From Fimbriimonadaceae bacterium (lineage in GTDB: Bacteria; Armatimonadota; Fimbriimonadia; Fimbriimonadales; Fimbriimonadaceae): DNA of 64,000 nucleotides. Location of the stretch: NCBI GenBank assembly GCA_023957775.1, contig JAMLGR010000010.1, positions 1 to 64,000 of the forward strand, given 5' to 3'. Under the pieces are notes generated by a model. The model was not told the DNA's origin. It saw only the letters and a list, made by a program, of their open reading frames with translations, and ran no database searches. Position 1 is the first letter of the stretch. Each line of letters starts with the position of its first letter. The position numbers and the translations under genes are program-made. Positions 17,506-26,556 of this stretch are shown piece by piece.

Positions 17506-18268
17506 AGGCCTTCTCGACCTCTCCGATCGGCACATCCTCGTCGTCGGGGGCAGCCGAGGGATCGGTGCGGCCGCCGCGCGCATGGCCGCCCGCGCCGGGG
17601 CGGCGGTCTCGCTGACCTACCGTGCGGACGGGAGCGCAGCCGATGCGTTGGTCGCGGAAATCGTTGGCCATGGGGGCCGTGCGGCGGCGTTTCAAGCCGA
17701 AGTGGCCGAGGAGGGGCCGATCGACGCCGCGGTGGACGATGCCGTACGCACGCTCGGGCCCTTGCGGGGCGTCGTCGTCTCCGCCGGCATCTTCGAGGGA
17801 AGCTACCTGGAGGACATGACTCCCGAGTTCTGGGACCGGACGATGGCCGTCAACGTCCGAGGGACGTTTCTGGCCGTCCGGGCGGCAGCCCGCGCCATGC
17901 GTGCGGCGGCCGAGGGCGGCAGCATCGTGATCATCACATCCACGGCGGGGCAGCGGGGTTCGGCCGAGTACTCGGCCTATGCGACGTCGAAGGGAGCGCA
18001 ACTCCTGTTCATGCGCTCCATGGCGAAAGAGCTCGCCCCCGATGGAATCCGAGTCAACTGCGTGGCGCCCGCGTGGACCGAGACCGACCTGGCGGCCCCA
18101 AGCCTCGACGCGCTTGGACGCGAGGAGGTCGCCGCGGGCTTTCCTTTGGGGAGGATCGGGCTTCCAGAGGACGTGGCGGGCGCGACGACCTTTCTGCTTT
18201 CCGATCTGGCCGGGTTCATCACCGGCAGCACGATCACCGTCGATGGCGGGATGGATATGCGCGGCTGA
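17498..18268 (+). CDS. Short-chain dehydrogenase/reductase
   Basis: A 256-residue classical SDR. It has the nucleotide-binding GGSRGIG loop near residue 18, the catalytic Ser in IIITSTAG, the YATSK motif (Tyr and Lys of the active site) and an RVNCVAPAWTETD segment after the active site. It ends with TGSTITVDGGMDMRG, as in FabG-like enzymes. The residue after the second beta strand (TYRADGS) resembles NADP-preferring members. It overlaps the upstream PhyH gene by 8 bp. The substrate is not determinable, although a hydroxylated product of the PhyH partner is plausible. Confidence 0.88.
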   Translation: MTRGLLDLSDRHILVVGGSRGIGAAAARMAARAGAAVSLTYRADGSAADALVAEIVGHGGRAAAFQAEVAEEGPIDAAVDDAVRTLGPLRGVVVSAGIFEGSYLEDMTPEFWDRTMAVNVRGTFLAVRAAARAMRAAAEGGSIVIITSTAGQRGSAEYSAYATSKGAQLLFMRSMAKELAPDGIRVNCVAPAWTETDLAAPSLDALGREEVAAGFPLGRIGLPEDVAGATTFLLSDLAGFITGSTITVDGGMDMRG

Positions 18269-18300
18269 GCAAACTGATCGCAAACGGGGGGGGGGCTCAG

Positions 18301-18350
18301 CACGCCCGTCGAGCGGGCGTGGCACCATGGGGCACCATGGAGCACCATGG
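18301..18350. repeat. REP-like palindrome (copy 4) and 10-bp triplicate
   Basis: CACGCCCG-TCGAG-CGGGCGTG (18301-18321) is the same palindrome family as copies 1-3. It runs straight into three direct copies of a 10-bp unit, GGCACCATGG or close variants (18321-18350). Both lie between the convergent SDR and PEP-CTERM genes. Confidence 0.65.
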
Positions 18351-18373
18351 GGCTCGCCCCGGCTACAAAAGAA

Positions 18374-18398
18374 GAGGAGGGTGCATGGCACCCCCCTC
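18374..18398 (-). terminator. Intrinsic terminator between convergent genes
   Basis: GAGGAGGGTGC-ATG-GCACCCCCCTC pairs with one mismatch. On the minus strand it is followed by TTCTTTTG, suiting the PEP-CTERM gene at 18424. The plus side has a weaker ATTTTC tail, so it may act in both directions. Confidence 0.6.
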
Positions 18399-18423
18399 TC
18401 ATTTTCACCGAGGTGAGACGGGA

Positions 18424-19050
18424 TTAGGAACGGCGGCGGCGACGGAGCAGCGCGCCAGCGCCGAGGGCGAGAGCGGCGATCGAGGCCGGCTCAGGCACCG
18501 GAGCGTCGGTGCGGAAGTTGACCAGCGCGGTGTTCGCCGCACCGGTACTGGTGCTGGAGACGTCCCAGTTCGAGGCGCCGAACGTCGTGTTCCACAAGCC
18601 CACCGCCAGCCAGTATCGGCCGGGGCCGATGTTGCCGTCCCGGCCGTTCGCGGCGAGACCGCCGATTGCGCCGTTGGGATCCGAAGGCATCGTCCGGGAC
18701 GTGGTGTTGCCAAAGGACAAGGCGCTCATGAAGCCGTGTCCGTCGTCATCATCGCTGCTGATCAAAGCGCCGGTGTTGCTATAGAGGCCAATCTCCGTAT
18801 CCGGAATGGCCGTGTTCGTCGAAAAGACGTCGATGTCGAAGTAGAAACCCGAGGCCGAGGTCACGTTCGGAAAATCGAAACGCAGCCAGACAATGCTGGT
18901 CCCCGCCAAATCGACGCCCACGCTCCGGTCCGCAACGCTGTACGGCGTCGCGCTGCTGGTGATCGTTCCCAAGTCGAAAAACGTGACCGGCTGCGCCTGG
19001 ACGGCGGCCACCGCCCCGATCGCGAGTGCTGCAAACAGTAGCTTCTTCAT
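18424..19050 (-). CDS. PEP-CTERM secreted protein
   Basis: A 208-residue exported protein. The ATG at 19050 follows GGGAGAGGG and opens a signal peptide (KKLLFAALAIGAVAAVQA). Longer frames only add non-signal residues. The body is a beta-rich domain with SDDDDGHGFMSALSFG, an acidic patch that may bind calcium, then a GRYWLAVGLWNTTFG strand pair. This resembles the pre-peptidase-like or DVUA0089-type domains found with PEP-CTERM tails. The tail is VPEPASIAALALGAGALLRRRRRS, a textbook exosortase signal. It is monocistronic, flanked by a terminator. Confidence 0.87.
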   Translation of the reverse strand: MKKLLFAALAIGAVAAVQAQPVTFFDLGTITSSATPYSVADRSVGVDLAGTSIVWLRFDFPNVTSASGFYFDIDVFSTNTAIPDTEIGLYSNTGALISSDDDDGHGFMSALSFGNTTSRTMPSDPNGAIGGLAANGRDGNIGPGRYWLAVGLWNTTFGASNWDVSSTSTGAANTALVNFRTDAPVPEPASIAALALGAGALLRRRRRS

Positions 19051-19165
19051 GCGGAATCCCTCTCCCTTCTGAGGCCAAGGCATCACGAACGCGCCCAGGT
19101 CCAGACCCATGGTAACGCCTTTCCGTCTCTTCGGCAACCCGATTGGCCCACTTCCGGTAGTTATG

Positions 19166-20491
19166 CTAGGTACCCGCCCGGACTCCTTCGCGCTCAAGGG
19201 CCTTGACCAAGTTGGCCTCGTTTCCCGATCCCACGAGGGCGTCCTTCACCTTCCCGTCCCGCCCGATCACGTACATTGTCGGGATGCCCGACACGTTGTA
19301 CTTCGACGTCGGAATGCTCTCCTTGCCCCTGCCCGCCGGGTCGAAGGCAAACGTGAAGGTGTAGGTCGTCCCCCCGTTCTTCGCGATCCACGCGTCGAAC
19401 GGCGCCTTGGCGTCCAGCACGTTGAGACTGAGCACCACGACCCCCTGATCGCGAACCCGATCGTAGATCTTCTGAAGACCCGGCATCGACTCCTTGCATG
19501 GTCCGCACCACGTCGCCCAGAAGTCGAGGATCACGACCTTTCCCTTGAAGTCGCTGAGCCGGATCGGCTTGCCATCCGGGGTCTGGGCCACGAAGTCGGG
19601 CGCGACGGTGCCGGCGGCGAGAAGCGACTTCTCTTCGACCGGGGCCTGGGGCGCCTCCGATCCCGCGCCGGGAGGCGCCGATGGAACCAACGTCAACTGC
19701 GCTCCGCTGATCGACGGCATGGCGTCCCACCACTGGCCGTCGAGTTCGAAGGGCCGATCGATCGAGAACCGCTCCCGGACGCGCATCGTCTTGCCATCCC
19801 GAGTCTCGGCATAGCCGGTGAAAAGGCCGTCGTCGTTCAAATCCACCATCAGCTCGATGGGACGACGCGTGCGGTCCCCCTGTTTGGGGACCGTGAAGAT
19901 GCCGTCGCTCCCGTTCTCCACCAGAAGGAGCCGGTGAGGCTTGCCGTGGAGGGTCAACCGCCCCTCGCGCGCGCTGAACTTCGTCCACCCCACACGAGGG
20001 TCGCCGTCGCGCTTGTAAAGAAAGAGCGTGTAGGTGCCTGACTCCTCTTCGGAAATGGGAGATCCCCACGAGGCATGGACCTCGACCGCCTTGGAATAAG
20101 AGACGATCCCGTCGATCTCCTTCGCCTCGTCCCACGTCGGCGGGCCATCGTCGGTCAGGTCCCCGTTTTGATTGAGGTCCACAAAGAGACGCCCGGTTTG
20201 CCCAGGCGCCTCGTCGACGGCGAAGTAGGTGACGCATCGCGGTCCGTTGCCCACCTGGAACGCCCCGTACAGCGGTTTGCCGTTGTACGGCGGTTCCTTG
20301 GCGATCCCTTTGGGCTTCTCATCGACCAGGGCCTGCCCCGAAGGCATGTAGCCCATCATGTTCTTCTGCAGCGCCTCCATATCGAGGGCGCGTTGGGAGA
20401 GCGCAAGCTCCAGCGTGATCGCCGCTTGGCCGGCAGCCGTGTGCTGCTGCCCGCAGGCGCAGGCGACCACGCCGAGGGCCAGGACCAGCAT
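19166..20491 (-). CDS. TlpA-like thioredoxin-domain secreted protein (distal)
   Basis: A 441-residue exported protein. After a signal peptide (MLVLALGVVACACG, with a possible lipobox cysteine) comes a beta-rich N-terminal domain of about 280 residues. It carries two EF-hand-like loops, DLNQNGDLTDD and DLNDDGLF. The C-terminal ~150 residues are a TlpA/ResA-type thioredoxin fold with active site FWATWCGPCK and cis-Pro in SGIPTMYVI. It would reduce disulfides, or transfer electrons, outside the cytoplasmic membrane. It starts 3 bp after the stop of a paralogous upstream gene, so the two form one operon. Confidence 0.87.
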   Translation of the reverse strand: MLVLALGVVACACGQQHTAAGQAAITLELALSQRALDMEALQKNMMGYMPSGQALVDEKPKGIAKEPPYNGKPLYGAFQVGNGPRCVTYFAVDEAPGQTGRLFVDLNQNGDLTDDGPPTWDEAKEIDGIVSYSKAVEVHASWGSPISEEESGTYTLFLYKRDGDPRVGWTKFSAREGRLTLHGKPHRLLLVENGSDGIFTVPKQGDRTRRPIELMVDLNDDGLFTGYAETRDGKTMRVRERFSIDRPFELDGQWWDAMPSISGAQLTLVPSAPPGAGSEAPQAPVEEKSLLAAGTVAPDFVAQTPDGKPIRLSDFKGKVVILDFWATWCGPCKESMPGLQKIYDRVRDQGVVVLSLNVLDAKAPFDAWIAKNGGTTYTFTFAFDPAGRGKESIPTSKYNVSGIPTMYVIGRDGKVKDALVGSGNEANLVKALEREGVRAGT

Positions 20492-20494
20492 GGG

Positions 20495-21652
20495 CTAGCC
20501 TCCGCCTTTCCGGTTCGCAAGGGCGGCTTCGATCGCCTTCTCGAGCGCTGCGCCGCGGATCGCGTTCCCGCTGGCCAGGACCTTCCCCGTGTCGCCATCG
20601 ACGAGCAGGCCAAAGGGAATGCCCTCCACGCCGAACTGCTTCCCAATGGTGGTGTCCCAGTACTTGCCCTCGTACACCTGCTTCCACGGCATCGAGTGCT
20701 CTTTTGTGAACGCCGCCACCTTTTCGGCAGCATTGGCCTGGTCGAAGCTGATCCCGAGGATCTCAAAGCCCTTGTCGTGGTACTTCTCGTACGCCTTGAT
20801 CACATTGGGCATCTCCTGGATGCACGGGCCGCACCACGTCGCCCAGAAGTCCACCATGACGATCTTGCCGGCGTAGCTCTTGGGGAAGCTGACCTTCGTG
20901 CCGTCCGTCGCAGTGGCTTGGAACGTGGGCACCATCGCGCCGACGCTGAGGTCGGGCGGCAGCGGGAACTCCTCCACGCTCTTGCTCGAGGTGACGGCCT
21001 GGAACGCTCCGTCGACGATCTTCAACTCGTAGGTCGTCCCGCCGAAGTTGAACGGCTTGTCGGCAGAAATGCTCTCCGCACGGCCGTCGCTCTTGCCGTT
21101 TCCGTTGCGATCCACCCAGAGACGGGTCGTCGGCTCGACACCCCCGGCAAAAGCGATGGGATAGGTCTTTCCGCCGACCGTCAGCTTGCCCTGATAACCG
21201 AAGTCGGTGTAGTAGAGCAGTGTGTTCTTCAGCGCCGCGCGCTGCGGGTCGTTCTTGTCGAACTTGTAGACCACGACCGACGCCAGGTCCCCGTGGACGA
21301 GCACTTGGGCTCCGCCGAAGTACATCGTCATCTCCCCCTGCTTGCGGGGCGCCCACGTCGTGGCGGGATCGTTGGTCAAGTCGCCGTCCGCGTTGCTGTC
21401 CACGTACAGCTGCGCGGTGCCGCCGTCCGGATCGTCGAGGATGAACGCGTAGCGCTTCCCTTCGATCGCGAAGGACCCGAACATCGGCGCCTGAAGGCCG
21501 CCCGGCCTCTTGGCGACGCCCGTGGCGTCGGCGCTCATTTCAGCGCGGATTGGAATGTAGCCGCCCATCTTGGCCGTCATGCCGCTGGGGACGAATGTGA
21601 GGCCCCCGCCTTGGGAGGCAAGGAGGGCGCCGGTTAGGAGCAAGGTCACCAT
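20495..21652 (-). CDS. TlpA-like thioredoxin-domain secreted protein (proximal)
   Basis: A 385-residue paralogue of the gene downstream. The ATG at 21652 gives a signal peptide (VTLLLTGALLASQGGG); a longer frame to 21769 only prepends Arg-rich residues. The N-terminal domain has calcium-type loops (DSNADGDLTND and DRNGNGKSDG). The C-terminal thioredoxin domain has FWATWCGPCIQEMP and the cis-Pro motif EGIPFGLLVDG. The CxxC is intact. No Shine-Dalgarno is evident before the ATG, so translation may be leaderless. The paralogues probably act on separate targets. Confidence 0.86.
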   Translation of the reverse strand: MVTLLLTGALLASQGGGLTFVPSGMTAKMGGYIPIRAEMSADATGVAKRPGGLQAPMFGSFAIEGKRYAFILDDPDGGTAQLYVDSNADGDLTNDPATTWAPRKQGEMTMYFGGAQVLVHGDLASVVVYKFDKNDPQRAALKNTLLYYTDFGYQGKLTVGGKTYPIAFAGGVEPTTRLWVDRNGNGKSDGRAESISADKPFNFGGTTYELKIVDGAFQAVTSSKSVEEFPLPPDLSVGAMVPTFQATATDGTKVSFPKSYAGKIVMVDFWATWCGPCIQEMPNVIKAYEKYHDKGFEILGISFDQANAAEKVAAFTKEHSMPWKQVYEGKYWDTTIGKQFGVEGIPFGLLVDGDTGKVLASGNAIRGAALEKAIEAALANRKGGG

Positions 21653-21681
21653 GCGCGCAGTGTACCAAGATGGGTCGAGCA

Positions 21682-24532
21682 CTACCCTGCGCCGACCACG
21701 GAATGCATGACGCTCAACCAATCCGCCGCCTGACCGGCCGAAGGCAGCGAGCGCAGGCGATCGACGCACCGCGCGAGATGATCCCGCACCTCGCGCTCCC
21801 CCGCTATCGCAACCTTCAGCTTCGGTGGCTGCGTGAACGTCCTCTTCTCGAGCCGCTCGAACAGACGCTGGTTGGGCGCATAGAGCGGCGCGGCGCCCAA
21901 GCGATCGATCAAGGTTCGCGTCGTCCGGGCCTCCTCATCGAATCCCAACTCGAAAAGACTTGCGCACAGGGTGACCATCGACGACTTGGCCAGGCGCCGA
22001 AACTCCTCGCTGTATCCAAAGTCGAGCAAGAGCAACGTGCCCACGACCTCCGAGAGGGCGGCCTTCGCGTACAGCTTTCGCTCAAATGCGATCTGGCCCA
22101 GATTTTGGAGGATCTCGCCGGTGGCGCGCAGGTCGTTGCGTTCCCGCGCGTGCGCCAGGGTCGCCTCGAGGATCAGCCCGGCGGAGTCCAAATCGGCATC
22201 CAGTCGATAACGCAGGCGCCCGATACATGTGTTCACAAGGCTCTCCACCCCGGGGATCGGTCGCCGCCGTGAAGTGATCCGAGGCGGCCTCTTGGGCGGC
22301 CAAAGCCTCGTCCAACCGCTCCTGCGACTCGAGGAGGGTTCCCAGGTTGTAGTAACACTTGACGAGCGTCGACTCGTCGACTTCTTCGTCGGCTTCCGCG
22401 AGCGCCTGGCGGTACCTCTCGATGGCCGCCTCGGGGTGGCCGAGCGCGCGTTCGGCGAGCCCCGACTGCATCGTCAGTTGACACCTTTGATCGCTTGCCG
22501 CGGCCCGCTCCGGGGTCATCTCGAGGGCGATCTGGACGAGCTCCCTCATGCGCTCGAACGCGCCTGCGTGAAAGTAGGCGGCGGACAGGGAGAGCACCGC
22601 GGGCAACCACCCGGGAGCTTCGACACGCGGGTCCACGAGAAGGAATCGGTCGACGGCTTGAAGCTGCGATGTGCCCAAGGCGCTGGATCCGAGCCAAGGT
22701 CGGATCGACGCGAACAAGAGGGTCGCGTGGTCGCCCGCACCTTCACCGATCAACTGGCCCACGATCTCGAGGGCCACGGGAAGGGAGTCCGCGATCTGGA
22801 GGTCGAGCGGCGTCTCCTCGCCACGCCGCGCAAACCAATCGACGCTCCTTTCTCGAAAGCGCCGAAACAGGTCGGCGCTCCTTCCCCCCTCGGAGACCGA
22901 TGTCAGCGCGGCCGCAGTCGAACGCAAAACGCGAACGTACGAGGATGTTCCATCGCGAGAGATCAACCCGGAGAGCAGCCCTTCTTCCAGATCGCACGGC
23001 ATCGCTCCGGAGCACTCGAGCAGGTGATCGATGTGGCAACGACCGCCCAATCCCGCAACCAGGGTCACCACGCCTTGCGCCTGCGGACCCAGATTGCGAT
23101 AGCTGCTTTCGATCGCGTTCCGGAGGGAGGAGCGACGATTCGCACTGCCCCGGTCGCTTGTCAGTGCATCGAGGTTGCGGCGCAGGCTGCCGATCGTGGC
23201 GGCCACGCCGATCGATCCTCCGAGGCGGCCGGCGATCTCGAGGGCCATCGGAATGCCATCGCAGAGTTCGGCCATTTCGAAGAGCTGCGCATCGGGAGAT
23301 CCCGTTGCCTTCGGGTCGACCACCCGCTCAAGGTTGCGCACGAGAAGCTCGATGGCGGGGCCGGGGGTGCACGGATCTCCCAGTTCCAACGGCCCCAAGG
23401 TCATCATTCCCTCGCCAGGCAGCCCCAGACGGGTGTGGCTGGCGCACACGAAGCGGGCCTCCGGATGGGTCCGGAGAAGTTGCTCGACCGTATGCCGATG
23501 CTCCGCCTCGACATGGTCGAGCAACACGACCTCGCACGTGCTCTCGGTCAGCAGCCGCGCGACGAGATCCGGTGGCTGCAATTCGAAGTCGAAGTGGGCG
23601 GTCTCCATCAGAGGGGAAACCCGCCAGAAGAGGACACGCAGAAGATGCGACTTACCGATGCCCGATTGCCCGGTCAGCGTCGTCAAGCGCCTCCCGCGAT
23701 CGTCTCGCACCAAGTCCATGAGGGCCGCCAGATGCTCCCGGCGACCGACCATCGGCGCCGATTCGGGAGCGATGCCCCAGCGGCGACCCTGGGGCCGATC
23801 CATCCCCGAGAGCAGCGACTCGAACAGGCTCGACACCGCGCTCGGAACCTGTTCGCCGCAATCGTCGTCGAGTTGGGCCTCGTACGAGGAGAACGTCTGG
23901 ACCACTTCCTCCTTCAACCCCAGGGCCGCGTAGATGCGCATCAACGCTTGGACGCGGTGCGACGAAGGCGTCCGCTGGAAACCAAACTCCGCGAGCCGCT
24001 CCAGAATCAACGGCGCGTGCTTCTGGCCCAAGGGCCCCGTGGCAAGACACTCCAGAGCTTCGAGCACCATGCCTTGGAGCTGCGATCGGATCGGGCTCAG
24101 CAACGGGTGCTCGAGGTCGCTGAAAGGCGTCGCGCGGGCAACATCCAACGCTTCCTGCCAGAACGCACAGGCAGCCAACGAATCGCGTTCGTGGCGCGCG
24201 CGCTGGGTGGCCTCGGCAAACGCCTTGACGTCGCACAGAAAACTCGACGCGCAAAGCCCGACTTCATCGGGAGTCACATAGAGCAAGGAGAGCTCGGAGT
24301 GGGCCGCCAAGGCCGTTTGAGCGCGGGTTAGGAGCAGGGCGAAATTGGGACTCCAAGCGAGGTCGTCTTCGTCGAACAGGGCGTGGGCGAGGGCCCGACG
24401 GTCCGCGTACAACGATGGTTGCGACGCCAAATAGGCGATCATCGCCTTGAGTCGCTTGCTCCTGGTTCGGAAGAGCCTGCCGTCAGGCCCCACCAAACTG
24501 AACGGCCCAAACAGGCACGCTTTCCACTTCAT
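21682..24532 (-). CDS. SARP/BTAD regulator with NTPase and TPR domains, split by a frameshift
   Basis: Read as one gene of about 949 codons. The ATG at 24532 follows GAGGCGG. An N-terminal SARP winged-helix-like region (CLFGPFSLVGPDG, RSKRLKAMIAYLA) leads into a BTAD. Next comes an NB-ARC/STAND-type NTPase with Walker A LTGQSGIGKSHLL at about 286-298 and CEVVLLDHVEA as Walker B, then TPR helices. The frame breaks at CCCCGGGG (22248-22255): upstream TPR residues end ...FTAATDP, and the TPR pattern resumes in the next frame as VESLVNTCIGRLRY and runs to the stop at 21682. Without a shift, the first frame ends in Arg-rich residues at 22082. One extra base in the run, a sequencing error or a +1 programmed shift would all explain it. 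Confidence 0.75.
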
Positions 24533-24574
24533 TCGCGAACCGCCTCGCCCTCCGATCATAACACGGAGCTGAAA

Positions 24575-24592
24575 GTGAAATGCAAGTGAAAT
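24575..24592. promoter_or_regulatory. 11-bp-period GTGAAAT direct repeat upstream of the SARP gene
   Basis: GTGAAAT-GCAA-GTGAAAT on the plus strand: two identical heptamers with a 4-bp spacer. They lie between the divergent SARP gene (ATG 24532) and the secreted-protein gene at 24627. The geometry equals that at 982-1060 and 30050-30067, and fits SARP operators. Autoregulation is an inference. Confidence 0.45.
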
Positions 24593-24626
24593 GGTTGGTC
24601 GCGAATCCTAGGTGATCGGAGGCCAC

Positions 24627-25022
24627 ATGAACACTCTGCTTGCCGTTTTCATCGTCACCGCGATCGGCCAAGGCCCGATCCCGACCACGCCAACCGTCAA
24701 TCGACCAGCCGCACACGCGTCGATGGCCACTCCCTGGGACGCCGTCCACGCGTACCTTGCCGAACACGCAACCCGCATCGACTCCCGGACCGAGGACCTG
24801 CTCAAGGCGGAAGCGTATTCGGGCACATGCACCTGGACTCTGGTGGGATGTGCCGATCGAAACTCCGCGCCGCCGGTGCTGGACGGACCGGGATTGGGGT
24901 GGCCCGCAGCCGATCGCGTGGTCTTCTTCGCTTCGGACTCGGAGGCGCTCATCGCCGCCTCCATGATCCTGGACATCACGGCCAACCCGCCGCCCGACTC
25001 CGGCGACTTGGACCAAGACTAG
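24627..25022 (+). CDS. Small exported hypothetical protein
   Basis: A 131-residue protein that I do not recognise. The ATG at 24627 follows GGAGG (24619-24623) at good spacing, so it is preferred over GTG at 24612. A short hydrophobic N-terminus (MNTLLAVFIVTAIGQGP) looks like a signal peptide. The mature part has two close cysteines (SGTCTWTLVGCADR) that could form a disulfide, and an acidic C-terminus (DSGDLDQD). It is divergent from the SARP gene across the direct repeat at 24575-24592, so it may be a target of that regulator. Confidence 0.6.
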   Translation: MNTLLAVFIVTAIGQGPIPTTPTVNRPAAHASMATPWDAVHAYLAEHATRIDSRTEDLLKAEAYSGTCTWTLVGCADRNSAPPVLDGPGLGWPAADRVVFFASDSEALIAASMILDITANPPPDSGDLDQD

Positions 25023-25045
25023 GTTCGCTGGCTGCCTAATCACCG

Positions 25046-25969
25046 ATGTCGACATTTGAACCACGGCCGTCGAACGAGAGCACCGCGGAAGAGCACGCCC
25101 GCCTGCAACTGCTCTTCCGCAGGGCTTCCTCGCTCCCGCAACTGCCTCAAACGGCCCTCCGGCTGATCCAGTTGATCGATGAGGGTGAGTCCGGGGCGCG
25201 CCAACTGGAGCAGGTGATTCTAGAGGACCCCGGTCTCGCCGCCGAACTCCTGCGCCACGCCTCGCTGTCGGCCCATGATCGGGAACCGCCCGTCTCGATC
25301 CGCCAGGTGATCATGCGCCTTGGACAGAACACCGTCCGGTCCATCTCCAGTTCGATGCTGGTGAGCCTTGCCATTCGCCGTGGGGAGATCGTCGGGCCGT
25401 TCAACCCTCGGCGCTCCGCGATGCGCTCGACGGCGACCGCGATCATCGCGAGATTCCTCTATGCGCGCGCCAAACAATCGAAGCCGTTCGAGTCGGCTTG
25501 GAGCGCAGACGATCTCTACGCGGCAGGGCTCCTCCTGAGCCTGCCGGTGGCTCTGCTCGCCAAGGTGGCCCACGAGGTGTTCCGAAGGACGTTTCACAGC
25601 GCCCTTCGAACCCAGACCAGTGTCGAGAGCGCGTATCGAGCCCTCTATGGAGAGTCCCTCTTCCAACTGGGCGCAGACGCAGCCAGTTCCTGGAACATGG
25701 CGTCGGTGTTTACGACCGCGCTTCGGTGCTTCGAGGAGCCGTCGTCCTTCGAACAAGAGTACGTACCGCTCTGTTGTCTGAACTACGCCAACCAGATCGT
25801 CGTCGGTAGCGACACCGGACTTGAGCCATGGCCCGTCGCCCGGACCATCTCTCCCGAAGTGGAAGAAGAGGTGGGCATGCAGGACGAGGAGATCGCCGCC
25901 CTCCTCCAGTCCGTCCAAGCCCACCTCCGCGTTTCCGGGTACGTGGATTCCCAGTCGCCTTCGCCGTAG
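25046..25969 (+). CDS. HDOD domain protein
   Basis: A 307-residue soluble protein with an HDOD domain over roughly residues 27-230. Typical elements are SLPQLPQTALRLIQLIDEG, the QVILEDPGLAAELLRHA helix and SIRQVIMRLGQNTVRSI. HDOD proteins are HD-GYP relatives that lack the metal-binding His-Asp residues; here too no HD pair is evident. They act in signalling, often in surface behaviour or stress control, rather than as phosphodiesterases. It is 23 bp downstream of the small exported protein and may share its transcript. Confidence 0.85.
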   Translation: MSTFEPRPSNESTAEEHARLQLLFRRASSLPQLPQTALRLIQLIDEGESGARQLEQVILEDPGLAAELLRHASLSAHDREPPVSIRQVIMRLGQNTVRSISSSMLVSLAIRRGEIVGPFNPRRSAMRSTATAIIARFLYARAKQSKPFESAWSADDLYAAGLLLSLPVALLAKVAHEVFRRTFHSALRTQTSVESAYRALYGESLFQLGADAASSWNMASVFTTALRCFEEPSSFEQEYVPLCCLNYANQIVVGSDTGLEPWPVARTISPEVEEEVGMQDEEIAALLQSVQAHLRVSGYVDSQSPSP

Positions 25970-26034
25970 GAGCGACTGCGGCGACACGCTTCGGCGCGCA
26001 TCGCCTTCGGGTTCAATGGAACGGAGGTGTGAAC

Positions 26035-26529
26035 ATGTCGCCGGTGCGCTTCCTTGTCGCCGTCGTTGCGGCCACCGCGATCTTCGGGATCGCGCTCGAT
26101 CTCGTCACAGCCCACGTCGCCGTCGAGTACTTCACGGTCCACCACCCCCACGTGATCGACAGCGACTCTCCGATCGCGATGGCGCTGATCTGGGGCGTGG
26201 GCGCATCCTGGTGGTTCGGCCTTGGCGCCGGATTCCTCCTCTGGTGGGTGAACCGCCGTCGCCCGCAACCAGTGGCTTGGTCCCAGATTTTCGGCTGGAT
26301 CGTCCGCGCGCTGGCTTGGCTCTGGGCTCTGATGATGGGGATCCTGCTGGCGGTCTACGGTCTCGCAGGGCTCGTACCGATGCACCAGCGAGGGCCGACC
26401 TTCGAGCACGATCGAAGGCTCATGGCCGTTGCGTTGACCCACGCTACGGAGTACGTGTTGGGGGGCGTCATCGTCGTGATCCTCCTCGTGAAGATCGTCC
26501 GGGCCTCGAAGGTCCGCACCGCCCCGTGA
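26035..26529 (+). CDS. Hypothetical membrane protein
   Basis: A 164-residue inner-membrane protein with four predicted helices (about 4-26, 45-70, 80-108 and 135-155). A long in-frame extension to 25828 overlaps the HDOD gene and is rejected, because GGAGGTG sits 6 bp before the ATG at 26035. Loops contain VEYFTVHHPHVIDSDSP and RGPTFEHDRRLM. I do not recognise the family. It may be co-transcribed with the HDOD gene 65 bp upstream. Confidence 0.7.
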   Translation: MSPVRFLVAVVAATAIFGIALDLVTAHVAVEYFTVHHPHVIDSDSPIAMALIWGVGASWWFGLGAGFLLWWVNRRRPQPVAWSQIFGWIVRALAWLWALMMGILLAVYGLAGLVPMHQRGPTFEHDRRLMAVALTHATEYVLGGVIVVILLVKIVRASKVRTAP

Positions 26530-26556
26530 CAGATCACACGGACGGCCCTCTGACAC

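Noticed and set aside
22229-24331. Plus-strand open frame of 700 residues
   Set aside because: Antisense to the SARP-NTPase gene; no domain or start signal.
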